Notes: generated by a model from the sequence alone, not told the origin. Positions 12,608 through 25,338 are shown, numbered from the stretch's first letter. The stretch: 64,000 nucleotides of DNA from Typhlomys cinereus (GCA_023101885.1 JALPQD010000625.1:825671-889670); one strand, 5' to 3'. Program-made: numbers and translations.

Positions 12608-13260
12608 AATATTTTTTTTAGTTTTACAAGCATGCTTCCCTTCATCTTCCCTTTCTTCCATCCCCCTCTCTTCCCTTCATCAGTCTATCCTACTCCTTCC
12701 CACCCTCCTACCTGTCTGTTTCTATGGACCCCTGAGTTCCCTTTGGCTTGTCTACCCTTGTGGGGGTTCAGGCCTCTTGTGGCATACCAAGTTGCCTCTT
12801 TTCAGGCCACTCCACTGATAGGGGAATTTCCATTTATTCATTCAGCTTTAGTCCCCAATGTTCCTATTGCATGCTTTTATCTCTCTTGAGTTCCTCGATA
12901 GCCTATGGGAACATGTTGTTATATCAGTCATTATGCAGGTATGGTAAGGACAAGTTCCATTGTAGTAAGTTCCCAGATGCAGCAATCCTGCCTTGAATGT
13001 AATGTCTTGTCCAACAGTGAACTTTCTCATATTTATGTTCTTGTAATCTCACTGCCCCCTATTTCATGAGGTTCCCTAAACCTTAGGATGGGGAGAGATA
13101 AGGATGGCCTGATTTGGGGTAAGTATTGCCAGATTGCCAGTATTCTGCATTATGGCTGGCCATTGTTGTCCACTTCACTGTTCTTCTACTGGCCTATACT
13201 CCATTCTGTCAGGATATTTAGATCCTCTACCTCTGCTCTAGACAAAGATTTCTAAGATAA
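12608..13260 (-). mobile_element. L1 3'UTR fragment (older family)
   Basis: The + strand begins T-rich and pyrimidine-rich ('acctgtctgtttctatgg') and continues through segments shared in reverse with 33060-33765 ('ccaacagtgaac', 'ccttaggatggggagaga'). It is clearly diverged from the younger 3'UTR family. Confidence 0.75.
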
Positions 13261-13299
13261 TATGGTTTTCCAGGACCTCTAATATCTATTTGGGCAGGT

Positions 13300-13520
13300 A
13301 ACATGGCATAGCATTTGAGACTGCAGGCTGTGGATCCAGTCTGAATATATTCTCACTTATTAATTGTGTGACATGGACCAAATTTCATAATGACCCTGTG
13401 CCTCTGTTTACTCAGAATAAAATGAGAATGAAAACTGCACTTAGATGAGTGAATATATAGAAAGTACTTAGAGAGATCCCTGACAGATTATGTCTGTATA
13501 CAGCTTTGATGCAAAAAATA
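13300..13520 (+). mobile_element. MIR SINE
   Basis: MIR layout in order: 'gcatttgagactgcaggctg', a 'aattgtgtgacatgg' core, 'cctctgtttactcag' and 'aaaatgagaatg'. An old mammalian element with many substitutions. Confidence 0.7.
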
Positions 13521-13559
13521 GGCACTTTCACATTGATTATCTTGTTGAAATTTCATGGA

Positions 13560-13760
13560 GGGAAACGGGCAGGGAAGATTGTTTATTCAACACGTTCAGA
13601 TAATTAATAATGGATTGAAGACTTTTAGATGACTTGTCCTAAAGTAACTAGCTGCTCACTTAGTAAGTAGCAGGGTAAGTATGAAACTAGGGACTTCTGA
13701 CTCCTAATCTAGTGTCCTTGCCCTACATAGCACAATCTCTCTTAATCTCTCAGTTAATTC
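13560..13760 (-). mobile_element. MIR SINE, minus strand
   Basis: On + it reads 'cctaaagtaactagctgctc', 'agtaagtagcagggtaag' and 'ttctgactcctaatct', which is the reverse-complement MIR core. Confidence 0.6.
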
Positions 13761-13829
13761 ATTAAGTAAATATCCAACTAATGCATAACCCTGAATTTGG
13801 CCTGCTCATCAGGTTCTATCTTAAAATGA

Positions 13830-14110
13830 TGGCAAAGTAATTAGAGATGATCCAAAGAAGAACAGAAAACAAAACAAAAAAAAAAGATTAAAGCATTGGA
13901 AAATAGGACCTGCGAGGAAAGGCTAAATGAGTTAGGGTTGTTCATCCTGGTGAAAGAGAGCTAAGAGGCAGTTTAATCACCATCCTCAAGCATAAAGAGT
14001 TATCATAAAGAGGGTACTGACCAACTGTTCTGCCTGCCCAAGGACAGCGCCAGAGCAAATGAGCTTAACTAGATAGAGAGGCAGTCAGCACTAAGAAGGA
14101 CTCATTACAA
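13830..14110 (+). mobile_element. CR1/L3-like LINE 3' fragment (ancient)
   Basis: The pattern 'aaaggctaaatgagttaggg', 'ttcatcctggtgaaagagag' and 'caccatcctcaagcataaag' resembles the 3' end of amniote CR1/L3 LINEs. The assignment is by recognition only. Confidence 0.5.
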
Positions 14111-15029
14111 AGGAAAGAGGAAAGTGGAAGAAAATACCATCTCACCAGTCTGGGTTCTGTGAAGGCAAGACCATACTAAATTAGTAAATAATTGGATTTA
14201 GAAGATTTTTGAGACGTTTTTCAGAATGTTCAGAAATTCTTTGTGTTCATTCTATATCCTGACAAAGAACTTTAGAGAAGACTTAATGAGCAGAAAAGGA
14301 AACAGATCATTCCTTGGAATGTGTGGTTCTAGAATTCATGGCAGATTAAAAAAAAATCAACAGATGACTTTTATAAAGTGACATAGAATCTACCTTTAGT
14401 CTATACATATGATTTGCCTATGTAGTTTAAGTCATTTCTGAACTGTATATAATAATTCTATAATGTAAAAGCTGTGAATTTGTTATAGTGGATTGTTCAG
14501 AAAGTCCTGACAATAGTATATATTCTTTAGTACAATATAAGATTTTTTAAAGTTATTTTTCATTTCCCATTGATTGAATTCATGGATTCATAACCAGAGA
14601 TTATAGAGGGTAAACTGTAATTCCTAATTTGTCTATTATATATATCCAAATAGTTGTCCCTTTAAAGAGATGCAGATATTCCCCCATTAGTCTTTACCAT
14701 AGTTGTACAGTTTTCCAAACATAACCCACGGGTAAGCATCAGAATATTTCTTCTCTGTCTGAATTGTATCATGGGCTAAGTGAGACCCAGGTCAAAGTGT
14801 TTCAGCATTTGTACCCAGGAAAATGACAGAATGTACAATTTCTTCTTGGAAATATTTCAGGCTAAAACTATTTCTTTACGTATGATTTAAAAGAACTGAA
14901 AGGATCCTGAGACAGTTCAGTCTTTACAGAGCCTTAAGTTGACTTACCACGATATAAGACAGTTTGGGTTATTCTTCTTAGAATATTTTGTTTGTGGTAT
15001 AACTGAGTAAACATAAGCTTGAGAAACAA
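14111..15029. other. Intron, no feature recognised
   Basis: Unique-looking AT-rich sequence. Confidence 0.4.
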
Positions 15030-15230
15030 ATAGACATGACTCCAAACTCTAGCTGTCTCGCTGCTCTGCTGCGTGACATTGAAGAAAAATACTTTGCTTT
15101 TTATGGCTGAATTTTCACATCTTAACCATTCAGCTACCTTCCTTCAGTGGTTGTTGTAAGGATCACTTCCAATACGTAGAGAGCACCTAACACAGGGCCT
15201 TATACCCAGTACAGCTAATAATTGGTGAAA
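15030..15230 (+). mobile_element. MIR SINE
   Basis: Degenerate MIR with 'ctgctgcgtgacattgaag', 'gttgttgtaaggatcac' and 'gagcacctaacacagggcct'. A second minus-strand MIR core may follow ('aaatt' to 'ctgactccacatgctgttaat', 15225-15280). Confidence 0.6.
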
Positions 15231-15259
15231 TTGGAATTTAAACCCAGGGAAGCTGACTC

Positions 15260-16330
15260 CACATGCTGTTAATCACTGCACTAATTGGCCTTGTGTCTGA
15301 CTAGATTTTTCAATTGGAGTTGATTCAACCAAAAGTTATGAGATAAGCATCCTGATGAGGCCTGAAGTGGCTTTGTTTACACTACAGGCATTTCACAGAT
15401 ATTTTCTCCACTTGATGAGGAGTCATATCCCATTAACACAGAGATTTGAAAATATGCCCATAAATCGACACTTTTCTGAAGTGCTCATTTGTAATGAACA
15501 GGTTCATTTACTTATGGTACCAAACAATCTAACTATGAAATGAGCCCCACAAAAGCAGAATATATAGTGAGGAGGACTCGCTCAAAGTGATACATAGGTG
15601 CAACTAGCAAGGGTATTTGCATGCATTTTGTCTCAGGTAAAGAATTACAAACTCCACTGTCTCACCCAAAACTTGCATGGGGTGTTGCCCATTTCCTGCT
15701 TTCTTTGTTAAGTAAGTAAACTCATTGTAATGTATAATATCTAGCAGGCAATGCTCCCTTCACCCCTCTGCCCCCAGAAAACTAAGATTAAAATATGAGA
15801 AGTGCAAATGCTTATAGGATATTTCAGGTGGATGCATACACTTGAGTAGCAATACTGCAAGGGGCATATTTCTACCCTCCTGTTCAGCATCACACTTTTA
15901 CCTTAAACCTGAAACACAAAAACTTTTCCTTTCACCTTGATTTTAGTGTTTTTGAAAGATTAGTAACAGATTGGGTATCAGAGAATGGAATGGGGGAAAA
16001 TGAAGGAGGTAAGGAGGACAGATAATGAAAAAGACAAACTGGGTATACCCAAGCAGAACACACACATACAGGAAATTTCAGAGAGAGGTCAGTTGAGAAA
16101 GACTGGAAGACAAAATGACAATTCATGTCGTAAAAGAGACAAAATATGACTTTCCCAAATCATTCAAATTGGAAACTTTTAGCAGTTAAGTTTCTTCTGA
16201 TAACTGTATTCCCTTTCTCTGTGCTACTTAAATCTTGTGGTTCTAGAAATTACAAAAAAGTCCTGGTATGTCCAAGTCAGGAAATAGAACTTTTGAAGTA
16301 TTATATTAATGAGAGGTGAGTATACACTTG
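15260..16330. other. Intron, no feature recognised
   Basis: No recognised repeat, and no exon-like frame with splice signals that I trust. Confidence 0.4.
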
Positions 16331-16334
16331 CTAC

Positions 16335-16475
16335 AGCATATATGTAGAGATCCAAGGACATATCTTAAAAGATGACTCTGTCCTTCCACCACATGGGCTC
16401 CAGGGATCAAACTCAAGTAGCCAGGTGTTCCTGAAGGAATCATTACCCACTGAAATATCATGCCAGACCAGAATA
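16335..16475 (-). mobile_element. tRNA-headed SINE fragment
   Basis: On + it shows 'ccacatgggctccaggga', 'caaactcaagtagccagg' and 'cccactgaaatatcatgcc', the reverse complement of the B4/ID-type head, strongly diverged. Confidence 0.45.
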
Positions 16476-17199
16476 GAGCTGTAAGGGAGAAGAACTCACT
16501 GACTTATTGGAGAACTTGACAGAACACCCTTTTCAGATTTAGGTGGATGTAATTACAACAAGGTCTAAGTCTAGCACTAACTTCCACTCTGTCCTGCCCT
16601 ACCCCTCCCAACAGATTCATGTACACCACAGGAAAGAGAGTTGCCCTTGGTGGGATCTGACTTTGTTTTGGGGGAATGGACTGTAAGGCCCTGGGAGGAT
16701 TCACATGTTAATCCAAAGTATAACTTGTTTCAAGAATTTTTAGCATTTACATATTGTATTTGTAACCTTGCTGAGGGTCTCCAAAATGTTGCGGCAAGCA
16801 TTCTTTTATACCCATATCCCTCGTTGCCTACAAATATAAATTCAATTTTCAAATTGTATATTTATTCCTAATAGACTTTACTAAATTTACAATTTTTATT
16901 CAGCACAAATGTAACTCTTCCATCCATGCATGATGTTATTTGTTAATGAGACATGGTTGAGAAAGGTATTTTTTGTTATGGTAATGTAATCTTGTCCCCA
17001 CTAATCTGGATGCTATAAAGAATTAATCAGGCATCTGGTAGAACTAGAATACTGTGATGTTCACATGACTCCTTTGGAAGATGATGTCTTTCTTTTATGG
17101 TATCTCAGAAATTTGTGTGGGCCACTCCCAGAGGACCTACATGGTACCCTTATATCTTTAGTTATCCTTAGTCATTCTCTTTCTCCCTACCAAAATTTG
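16476..17199. other. Intron, no feature recognised
   Basis: Unique sequence leading into the GAA tract. Confidence 0.4.
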
Positions 17200-17380
17200 A
17201 AAAGAAGAAGAAAGCAGAAGAAGAAGAAGAAGAAGAAGAAGAAGAAGAAGAAGAAGAAGAAGAAGAAGAAGAAAAGAAAGCAGAAGAAGAAGAAGAAGAA
17301 GAAGAAGAAGAAGAAGAAGAAGAAGAAGAAGAAGAAGAAGAAGAAGAAGAAGAAGGAAGAAGGAAGAAGGAAGAAGAAAA
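17200..17380 (+). repeat. (GAA)n triplet microsatellite
   Basis: About 180 bases of AAG/GAA repeats, interrupted by CAG near 17217 and 17282 and by GGAAG variants at the 3' end. The purine strand is the sense strand of Gria3. The lysine-rich and leucine-rich open frames over it are artefacts. Confidence 0.97.
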
Positions 17381-17473
17381 CAGTAACTAACTTCAGAGAC
17401 TAGTCCAAGCACCAAGAGTAAGTAACTGTTGAATTCCCAGACATAAATGGAATGTGTATATCATCCCCTCCAA

Positions 17474-17546
17474 GGCTCAAGAAACATCACTAAAAGGGTG
17501 CAGAAAGAAGGCTCAGGAAAACATCACTAAAAGGGTGCAGAAAGAA
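17474..17546 (+). repeat. 36/37-base tandem duplication
   Basis: Two adjacent units, 17474-17509 and 17510-17546, share 'acatcactaaaagggtgcag' followed by 'aaagaa'. They differ by a substitution and one inserted A. Confidence 0.9.
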
Positions 17547-17559
17547 TGTAAGATCTGGA

Positions 17560-18030
17560 GAAAAGGGTGGAACATTGTGGACCCTGTCTTCTGGTTATGA
17601 TAGGCCATTGCACTGTTGCTCACCACAGTTGTGATTGTCTGCACAAGTCAGGACCCTTTGACTGTTGTCACAGAGGGGGAGATGCTCATGATATTCCACT
17701 CCTCCCTGAAGATCTATAAGCTGTTATTAATTTCATGGAGAAGTCGAGATATTTTCATCAGTGGTTTAGCCACTGTAAGGTGACCATACTTCTATAACCT
17801 CATCTATGCTTCTGTTAGAAATGCTAAAAATACCTTATTGGGTCACAAAAAGAAGACATTAAAGAGAGATCAGTGGGGAAGATAAAGATCAATGAAATTA
17901 GATGAAGACAAGAGAGGAAAATAGGGGGACAAATATGATCAAAATAGACTACCTACATGTATGATATTTTCATAATGAAACACTTATGTACAATCAATAA
18001 GTACTAATAAATATCTTTTAAAATGAAGAT
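17560..18030 (+). mobile_element. L1 3'UTR, Lx-like
   Basis: Ends with 'gggggacaaatatgatcaaa', 'cctacatgtatgatattttc' and 'ataatgaaacactta', the same terminus type as the element at 3710-3890. The region includes 'ccactgtaaggtgaccatac', known from rodent L1 3'UTRs. Confidence 0.65.
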
Positions 18031-18179
18031 AGAGTACACAATTTGTACAAACTGTAGCTCTAGAAGGACAGGGAAAGACAAGAAGTAAATTTACTGAAAT
18101 TTCTCCATCTCTTTTCCACACCAATAGCCACAGCTTACACTAAAGCTCTATATCTAATAAGAGATTTTTCAATAATATA

Positions 18180-19250
18180 GTTTTAGGGTATTTTTTACTA
18201 ATAATAGATTTATCATGATACTTTCATATATATATTACACCTTATTCTAATTCATCCCATCTCTACTATCATACATTTTCCCCCTCTCGTTGGTCTCCTT
18301 TCTTTCTCCTAAAATTCCCCTTTTGGTATTTGCATCACGCTCTCTTAAGACCAATTCCTCCCCACTCCTGGCCCCTTTCTACTCTGTGTGTCCATGAACA
18401 CACACATATACTTGCACACACATGAGAGAAACTATACATTATATATATATATATATATATACATTATATATATATACATTATATATACACACACACACAC
18501 ACACATATATATATTTTCTGCATCTGACTTATTGTGCTTAACATAATAATCTCCAGTTGCATTGATTTTCTGACAAATGTCATTTCACTTTTCTATTTTA
18601 TGACCAAATTAAAATTCCTCCATGTATATGTACCACATTTTCTTTATCCATTCATCCATTAATAGATATTCAGGTTTGTTTGTTCCATTTTCTATTGTGA
18701 ACAGCATAGTAATGATCATGAATGTACAAATATTTCTGTGATATGTTGATTCAGAACCTTCAAGGTTGTTATAATTGCTCGTATTGTAGTTCAGTTTTCA
18801 ATTTTTAGAAATCTTCACACTGACTTCCATAGTGGCTTTACCAATTTACATTCCCATCAATAGTGAATAAGAGCTCCCCTTTCCCCATATCCACATTGCA
18901 TTTGTTGTCATTTGTATTCTTGACAAAGATATTCTGATTGGGGCCTTATGGAATCTCAAAGCAGTTTTAATTTGCATTCTCCTGATAGTTAAGGCTGCTG
19001 AACACTTTTCCAAATATATATTGGCCATTTCTATAACTTGTTTTAAGAATTGTCTATTCAGTTTGTTAGCCCATTTACTGATTGATTTGGGGTCTTTAAT
19101 TTTTGCTCTTCTTTATACATTCTAAATGCTTATGCCTTATCTAATGTACAGTTGGCAAAGATATTTTCACATAGTATGAGTATTAACATTAGTTAATCTA
19201 AGAAATGTTTTTATTCTTAAAAATCCAATATTCTAAAGACCTGCTATCCA
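18180..19250 (-). mobile_element. Old L1 with ORF2 C-terminal remains
   Basis: 18846-19028 on the minus strand translates to MANIYLEKCSAALTIRRMQI and KTALRFHKAPI, recognisable as L1 ORF2 C-terminus. 18500-18840 on + carries the usual antisense L1 landmarks ('cattcccatcaatagtg', 'tccattttctattgtgaaca'). 18230-18400 looks like its 3'UTR. It is heavily mutated. Confidence 0.8.
18434..18515 (+). repeat. (TA)n/(CA)n compound microsatellite
   Basis: Alternating purine-pyrimidine run inside the old L1, with TA blocks separated by CATTATATA and followed by (CA)n. Confidence 0.9.
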
Positions 19251-19387
19251 GAGGTATGGATAAATGTTCTTCAAATACCACATGACAATAGTTTTATAAG
19301 TCACACATATATCTACATTCTTTTTGGCATTTAAATTATATACTTCACTGGAAAGTGAGCACAGACAGTACAGCTACACAGAAATGT

Positions 19388-19537
19388 CCTTGAAACATGG
19401 GCTGTTGAGATAGCTCAATGAGTAAGATGCCTGCATACAAACATGGTGACTTGAATTTGATCCCTGGAAGCCCACATTGTGGAAGTAGAAAGCTAACTTC
19501 TGAAAGTTGTCCTATCCCCACATGTATGCATAGCACA

Positions 19538-19579
<42 letters not shown>

Positions 19580-19640
19580 GTGTGTGTATGAATGTACATG
19601 TTTGTGTATGCCAATAAATAAATCATAGTATTTTCAAAAA
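19388..19640 (+). mobile_element. tRNA-headed SINE (B4-like)
   Basis: Head 'gggctgttgagatagctcaa', then 'tttgatccctggaagcccac', a (CT)n tract (19541-19575) and an AATAAATAAAT tail. A possible diverged target duplication is 'agaaatgtccttgaaac' and 'agaaattgcctcaaacc'. Confidence 0.7.
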
Positions 19641-21477
19641 GAAATTGCCTCAAACCAGAGATCAAAACAAGGTGCTATTTCTTTACCAACCCATATCTGC
19701 AGGTGATCTGAGTGAAAAGCATATCTTAATCTTCAAAAGACAAAAGTAAAGAACTTCTGGTATATGCTACATGATTTTAAAGGGCTATCTGAGGTCAGGT
19801 ACCCATGAGAGAAGAAAGGGCTATATAGAGTCAGACTTTTTGGATAAATGAGGAATAACTGCCTATGTACATAAGAAATCACTGCACATTCAAGAGGTAA
19901 CTCATAAAGTAGAACAAAGGCAAATGGAATCACACTTATAGAATAGGCATGGTAATAAACATGGAAAATATCCCACACAAGGGCCAGTAAACTGCTAAGA
20001 GGTTAAACATTGTACCACAGATGTAATTCATGGCACTAGACCAGAAATTGCTGGGAGAAATCAGTTTTTTCTTTGTTTATTTATTTTGTAATTGCCTTTA
20101 GAAATGTTAATTAATTTGAAAACAGCTGCTTAACAAATGTGAAATAATGTAACAAAGACTGGTTCTATAACTGTAGTAAAATAAAAAGCATTTTCAAAAG
20201 CCTAGGTCTTATTTTTGCAGATGATTAATTATATGATACATGGTCAAAGTGTTTCTAGTACTTATGTCTTTCCAGTTTCTTTTTCCAGATTCAGATGTAA
20301 AAGTAAAGATGTCATTCTTCTGTACTTTCCTGATCCCCAACCTTCCTAGGCACAAACTTTCAGACATTAGATCCACAAGTAGGAAAAAAAATAGCTGTTG
20401 ACCTTCTTTCATTTTTTTTAGTGTATTCTGTTACATTTTTTTCCTATTCCCAATCCTTCCAAGTGTCTCTCTACAAACTATTGTTTGTCTCATACATCCT
20501 TTTCCAAGGACCTTTTTTGTTATCTAACCAATCATGATGCCATAATGATTTTTATGTTATTACTTTGCACTATAGAACTACTTAAATAAATATTTTGAAG
20601 CAAAAATGCACCCCCAAACTATAGAAGAGCATTGCCAAAACAAAACTTGCTTCTGGATTACTTAAAGAAGCTCACTGTAAAAATGGCTTCTCTAAATTCC
20701 AACCACATATCCTCCAGGCTTTAAGTGAGACTCTGCACATGGCACTGAAAGCCATGGACACACATTGGCAATCTGAAATAAATTTGTTCCCTAAAATGCA
20801 AAGATATTTATTCTCGAAATTGGCATCAGAAAGTAGAATTCTATATTTAGTGACTTTATCTTTGGTTTATTAAAAAGATGGTCTGGTTCTGTAGTCATAC
20901 TTCAAAGTATACCAGCTAGACAGGCCTTGTGAATATTTAGAATAAAATTCTCTCTTGGAAAATAAAGAAGAAAAAAAACTCACCCAGCATCATTACTTTG
21001 AAACAGATTCTTGTTTGTTTTAGATGAAACTTCACTCTCAAAAAGGAAGTGTTTCTACAGACCAACAATTCCCTCTTCTTATTTTTTAAAAATTGTACAC
21101 CTCATTATTTGCTTGATAATTATTTCCTGGGAAGTTTAGGGAGGTGTATTTTAAAAATCAACAAAAATTCAAATTACTTCTTGCTAAGGTAGTTTATTGT
21201 TCCTATGAGAACTCTTGAGAATTGCAAATACTTGAGATGATGGAAGATAACCAAGACTTCATAAAGCAAAAGGTAGAAGCCTTGAAGCAAGAGACTTTGG
21301 TTTTAGCCACAAGCCTTACCACTTCAAAATGTCAATCCTCTGTACCTTATGTTCTCAGGTTCCTTATGTACTAAAATAAATGTGATAAATGTTAGTGTCC
21401 CTTCCAGGTCCAACACACTATAATCCCTAATATTATGAAACACAAGATAGAAAATTCAATTCAGGAAATATTGATCA
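19641..21477. other. Intron, mostly unique
   Basis: No repeat recognised over about 1.8 kb. Candidate single-copy sequence for conservation analysis. Confidence 0.4.
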
Positions 21478-21560
21478 AGGGACTAAGGTTAATATAGTTC
21501 AGTGGTAGAGCATGCATGAGATCATGGGTTTAATCCCTAGCACTGCAACTAAAAGACAGG
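21478..21560 (+). mobile_element. ID-type SINE
   Basis: 'tagttcagtggtagagcatg' (A box) and 'atgggtttaatccctagcac' (B box) are the tRNA-Ala-like head of an ID element. It is diverged, without the cloverleaf integrity of a functional tRNA. Confidence 0.65.
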
Positions 21561-23138
21561 GAAGGAAGAATGGTAAGGGAACACATGAGGAAGGGACAAA
21601 CATGTGTTCCCTATTAAAGAAGTTTACAATCTAGTAGGCAGATAAGGGAACACAAGAATTCTGGAGGATGTAATATAATTATCTGAAATATCTTCTGCTG
21701 ACTGAGTTTCCTGAAAGCCTCTACATCAGTGATCTTTCCTTAGATTTGCAGTGAGAGACGATGGAGAAAAAGAGATGATACACCCAAAGGCCAAGACATA
21801 GACAGGACATATCACTTACTTCTAGCCTTAAACAGAGCGGCAAATGTCCCCATTAATAGGAGCTTCTATTTGATCAAAGCTGTGCCATGTATGTGTATAT
21901 AAATATCACATCAGCCCTTCTGGAAAATGCCTAGAGAAAAACACCTATTAATTAAGGGCTTTTGGTAATTAGATCTGATTAATTGAGATTTGTTTGTACA
22001 TCACAAGCCTATCATAAGCTCCTCATTATATTCACCATTACTACTGTACTCCTGCTCAGATGCTTTTTGGACACAAAGCACATAGGAGAGACTACAGAAA
22101 CACATGTGTTAAATCAAGACCTCCTCTCCTCCCCCTTAACACCAGAATTTTAGGATTAAGCCTGACACCTTATTCTAAGATCTTTAAAGTAGAACAATAA
22201 AACTGATGTAAACAGTCCCTTTGTTTTCAGTTAATCCCAGAGCAGGATCTCAGAATTTTTCAAAAAACGTAAAGGAAGAAAACATTAACCAATTATCACT
22301 ATGTTGACTCTCTGTGGGAGATTCATGCCTTTTCAGTTCACTTAGAAAGAATGCACCCTGACAAGTCTGAGTTCCTATGGCTTAGGCTGGGAATGCCTCA
22401 GTTAGGACTCTGCAGACAGTGAGAGGTTGTCACAGTCCTGTGAGTTACCATGACTAGTTTGTAAATATTCCCTATTTTTCAAATCATCATTCAGCTTTAT
22501 TAGGAAAATTCTCCCAAATTAAAAGCAACAAAAAGCAGCAATTAGGAAGTCTGTCATACAGCTGCATGATTACAGCAGTCATAGCCTAGATTGCAACAGA
22601 TGTTACAACAGTTTCAAGAAAGCTGCAAGACCTACAGCTAACAACAGCAATAAAAAAGCTGGCTATTGTTCAAACTCACATTGCCACAGGACCCTTGCAT
22701 TTAAAATAATTTAAACCTCTGGGCTCCCCTACAGAGAGGAAGCAAGCAAGTACAAAATAAGAGTTGTAACAAAAATAAAATGAGATGTGTGCAATCTACC
22801 ATGCTAACCCCAAAAGGCAAACACCAGTGACAGATCCATGCAAAGTCTAGACTTTGATGAGACTAAACATGCATAATAACTCCAGGCCAGTTTGAAAGTA
22901 TTGTTCTCAAGCAGTCAAATGACCCTTCCAGACAAATGACTCCCACTCTTACTGGGGCTGTTTGGCCTATATGCAGACTTGATCAGGTCAAACTATCCTT
23001 GCCCTAAGGTAGTGACAAATTGACAAGTGAAGTTAACCATTCAATGGTCTTTTAAAAAGAATCGAAGAGATTGTTAATAATTAGTGTCGTGTCACTAGGG
23101 ACAGAGCTAAATAAAAGAGGTAAGTAACTGTTGCAATT
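21561..23138. other. Intron, mostly unique
   Basis: No repeat recognised. It includes a cluster of homeodomain-type core motifs at 21948-21985, listed separately. Confidence 0.4.
21948..21985. promoter_or_regulatory. Homeodomain-motif cluster (candidate enhancer)
   Basis: Three TAATT cores in 38 bases: TTAATTAA at 21948-21955, TAATTA at 21966-21971 and TTAATT at 21979-21984, in a unique stretch. Such cores bind Lhx/Dlx-type homeodomain proteins, but short AT-rich motifs arise easily by chance. Confidence 0.2.
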
Positions 23139-23560
23139 TGTCTTCGGTTGCTGATAAACATATAAGCAAACAACTTAGTGGAAAATGGTTTTATTTCAAT
23201 TTATGAATTCAGTTATCGCTAATAGTCCAGCTTACGGGGAGAGTTTGTACCAACACCAAAAGCTAAGAGAACTAGCCACAATTCCACGAGAATTGCTGAG
23301 AGAAGGGAAAACCTTCTCATTTGTCAAATTGTAAATCTGCTAGAGTATGCCAAAAGTATGACATACTGTGGAAGCAGCTTTCTCTACCATAGCCAACTGA
23401 TCATGGAATGGTCCACACACCGTGGGCTGGGTCCTCCCACTTCAATTAAATAATCATCCACAGGCTTGCTCAGGACGTGCCTTAACTACTAATTCTTCAG
23501 AAAGGTTCCCAAAAGGCTCAATTATCAACATCTGTATCCAACGGGTACCATAACCAAGTC
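23139..23560 (+). repeat. Unnamed rodent interspersed repeat, copy 2
   Basis: Homologous to 2105-2495. It includes 'ggaaaatggttttatttc', 'agtccagctta', 'ccgtgggctgggtcctccca' and 'cacaggcttgctcagga'. The family is unnamed here. Confidence 0.55.
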
Positions 23561-25338
23561 TTTCTCCAGACTTTTAATAAGCATACAGTTACAAGTGTTC
23601 CCACTGTGTACATATCCCCACTGTTCTACCCTGGAAAAATAATAACATCTGACCAAGTATCTCTTAAAGTAATATAATTCTAGGCCCCAAACTAGAACTC
23701 TAGTTAAGTTATTCTTCAAGATCATATCTGTCCTTGAGCAGTCGCCTCACTTTTTTTTCATTTTAGCAACTTCAGCCATGATACATATCTTTAAAATTTC
23801 TTCCATTCCCTATTAGGATGATGTTGGGATGACTCACTCAAATACTGTAATGCATTCTAAGAAGCTCAGAGAGGGCAAATCTACACTTAGGAGGCATTAT
23901 AATTAGAAATGCTCCACCTCACTTCTTTTGGAGGAAAGAATGAATAAGGAAAGGAGTATGTGATTATGGGGCCTGAGCTTGAACTCCAAAAGCATTTAAG
24001 CTCCTCTAACCTGAGGGAAACTGATCTGGGCAAGTCAGAGAAGAGTTGTGAAACCCTTTGACCAGCCTGTGAGAATGAATAGGAAAGTGCCTGGGACATT
24101 AGAACCCTTTTTGTTAGTCATTGGCAGTATGATGATGTTATATTTTGCCACAGAAGTAATAAAGATTTATATTTGTGAGTGGCAACAAAATGGCGGTGAT
24201 GGATTTGATTATGGTTTTCTAGGTAAAACACATCCTGCCTACCAGTGGATAAAGTGGTCATAAAAGGTGTAACTAAGGTGTAAACCAAGGAGCGTTAACT
24301 AAAATTGTGTTCATATCTTTAACTGAATCAGTTGTGTAAACCCTAATACTAGCTATGTCTAGATTGTTTTTAAGAACTGGTGCAAGAAGGGTGGTGTTCT
24401 TCTCAAAATTCAGCACTGGTAGATATGTACCTGTCGATTTTAAGGTTGTTGGCACTAGGAAAGAGAAAAGTATGTGGACTTACTTGCATATTGAAATTTG
24501 AACATAGGTAAACACATACACATCCTTTCAGAGGCAAATAAAAGTGAAGAATCATAATAGGGTGTGACCCGATACTGCTTTGTGGATTGACAGACAAAAT
24601 CTGGAGCTAGTGAAGCAATGGACTAGACAGTTAAAGAGGACACTTACAGGAAGCTACTCAACGGCCTCTCTTAAGTGCTATGCCATCACCTATATCTCTT
24701 CAACAGCTCAAAGAGTCCTTTGCACTTCTCTTGACCTATTTCAGACTACTGCTGATACTTAACTTGAGAACCTCCTACTCAATAAATTGCTCCTCCTTCC
24801 TCTTTCCAGCCAATATAAAATCAATTGTTACTTGTCAGGCTGCTTTGTTGCAGTTTTCTGAAACTGCAAAGAAAAGAAACACATCTTTTTCCCACACACA
24901 CATTAACTTAATTTCAGTCTCACCCACTCAAGCACAGCGCGATCCTTCAAACTCTGACCCAGGCCCCTTTACCATTTGGTGTCCATGGCAACTGCCAAAC
25001 TGCTCACAGAGAACGGCAAGAAGTAGTGAGGAAAGTGCGCCCCCTAACAGAGCCATTATCTCTTCTGCATTAGCCACATCATCAATGAGGTGTCAGCAGG
25101 CCTTTCTCTGAATCCTCAGGCATTCTCTTCCCTCAGTCAGGAGGAATGTTCATATCACCTTCCCAGACAGTGAGAGTTGACTCTGCTCAAATTGTTGAAG
25201 ATACGCAGTATGCATTGTTGGTACAAGGAGGACAGTTTTTCTTGAGAAAGCTTCCCAATGATGCCCCCTGCCCCGCCTCCAGGAACTCTGTCAGCTGACG
25301 TCTCCACAAAAATATCTTGATTTCTGAATTATACTAAA

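Noticed and set aside
17065..17403. 112-codon open frame rich in lysine (and an antisense leucine-rich one)
   Set aside because: Both are translations of the GAA/TTC microsatellite and have no homology or splice context.
21478..21560. tRNA gene
   Set aside because: The A and B boxes belong to a diverged ID SINE and do not fold into an intact cloverleaf. The same applies to the heads of the other SINEs.
24680..25111. 143-codon open frame
   Set aside because: No family resemblance, no conserved motif and low-complexity-free but unremarkable residues. Treated as chance.
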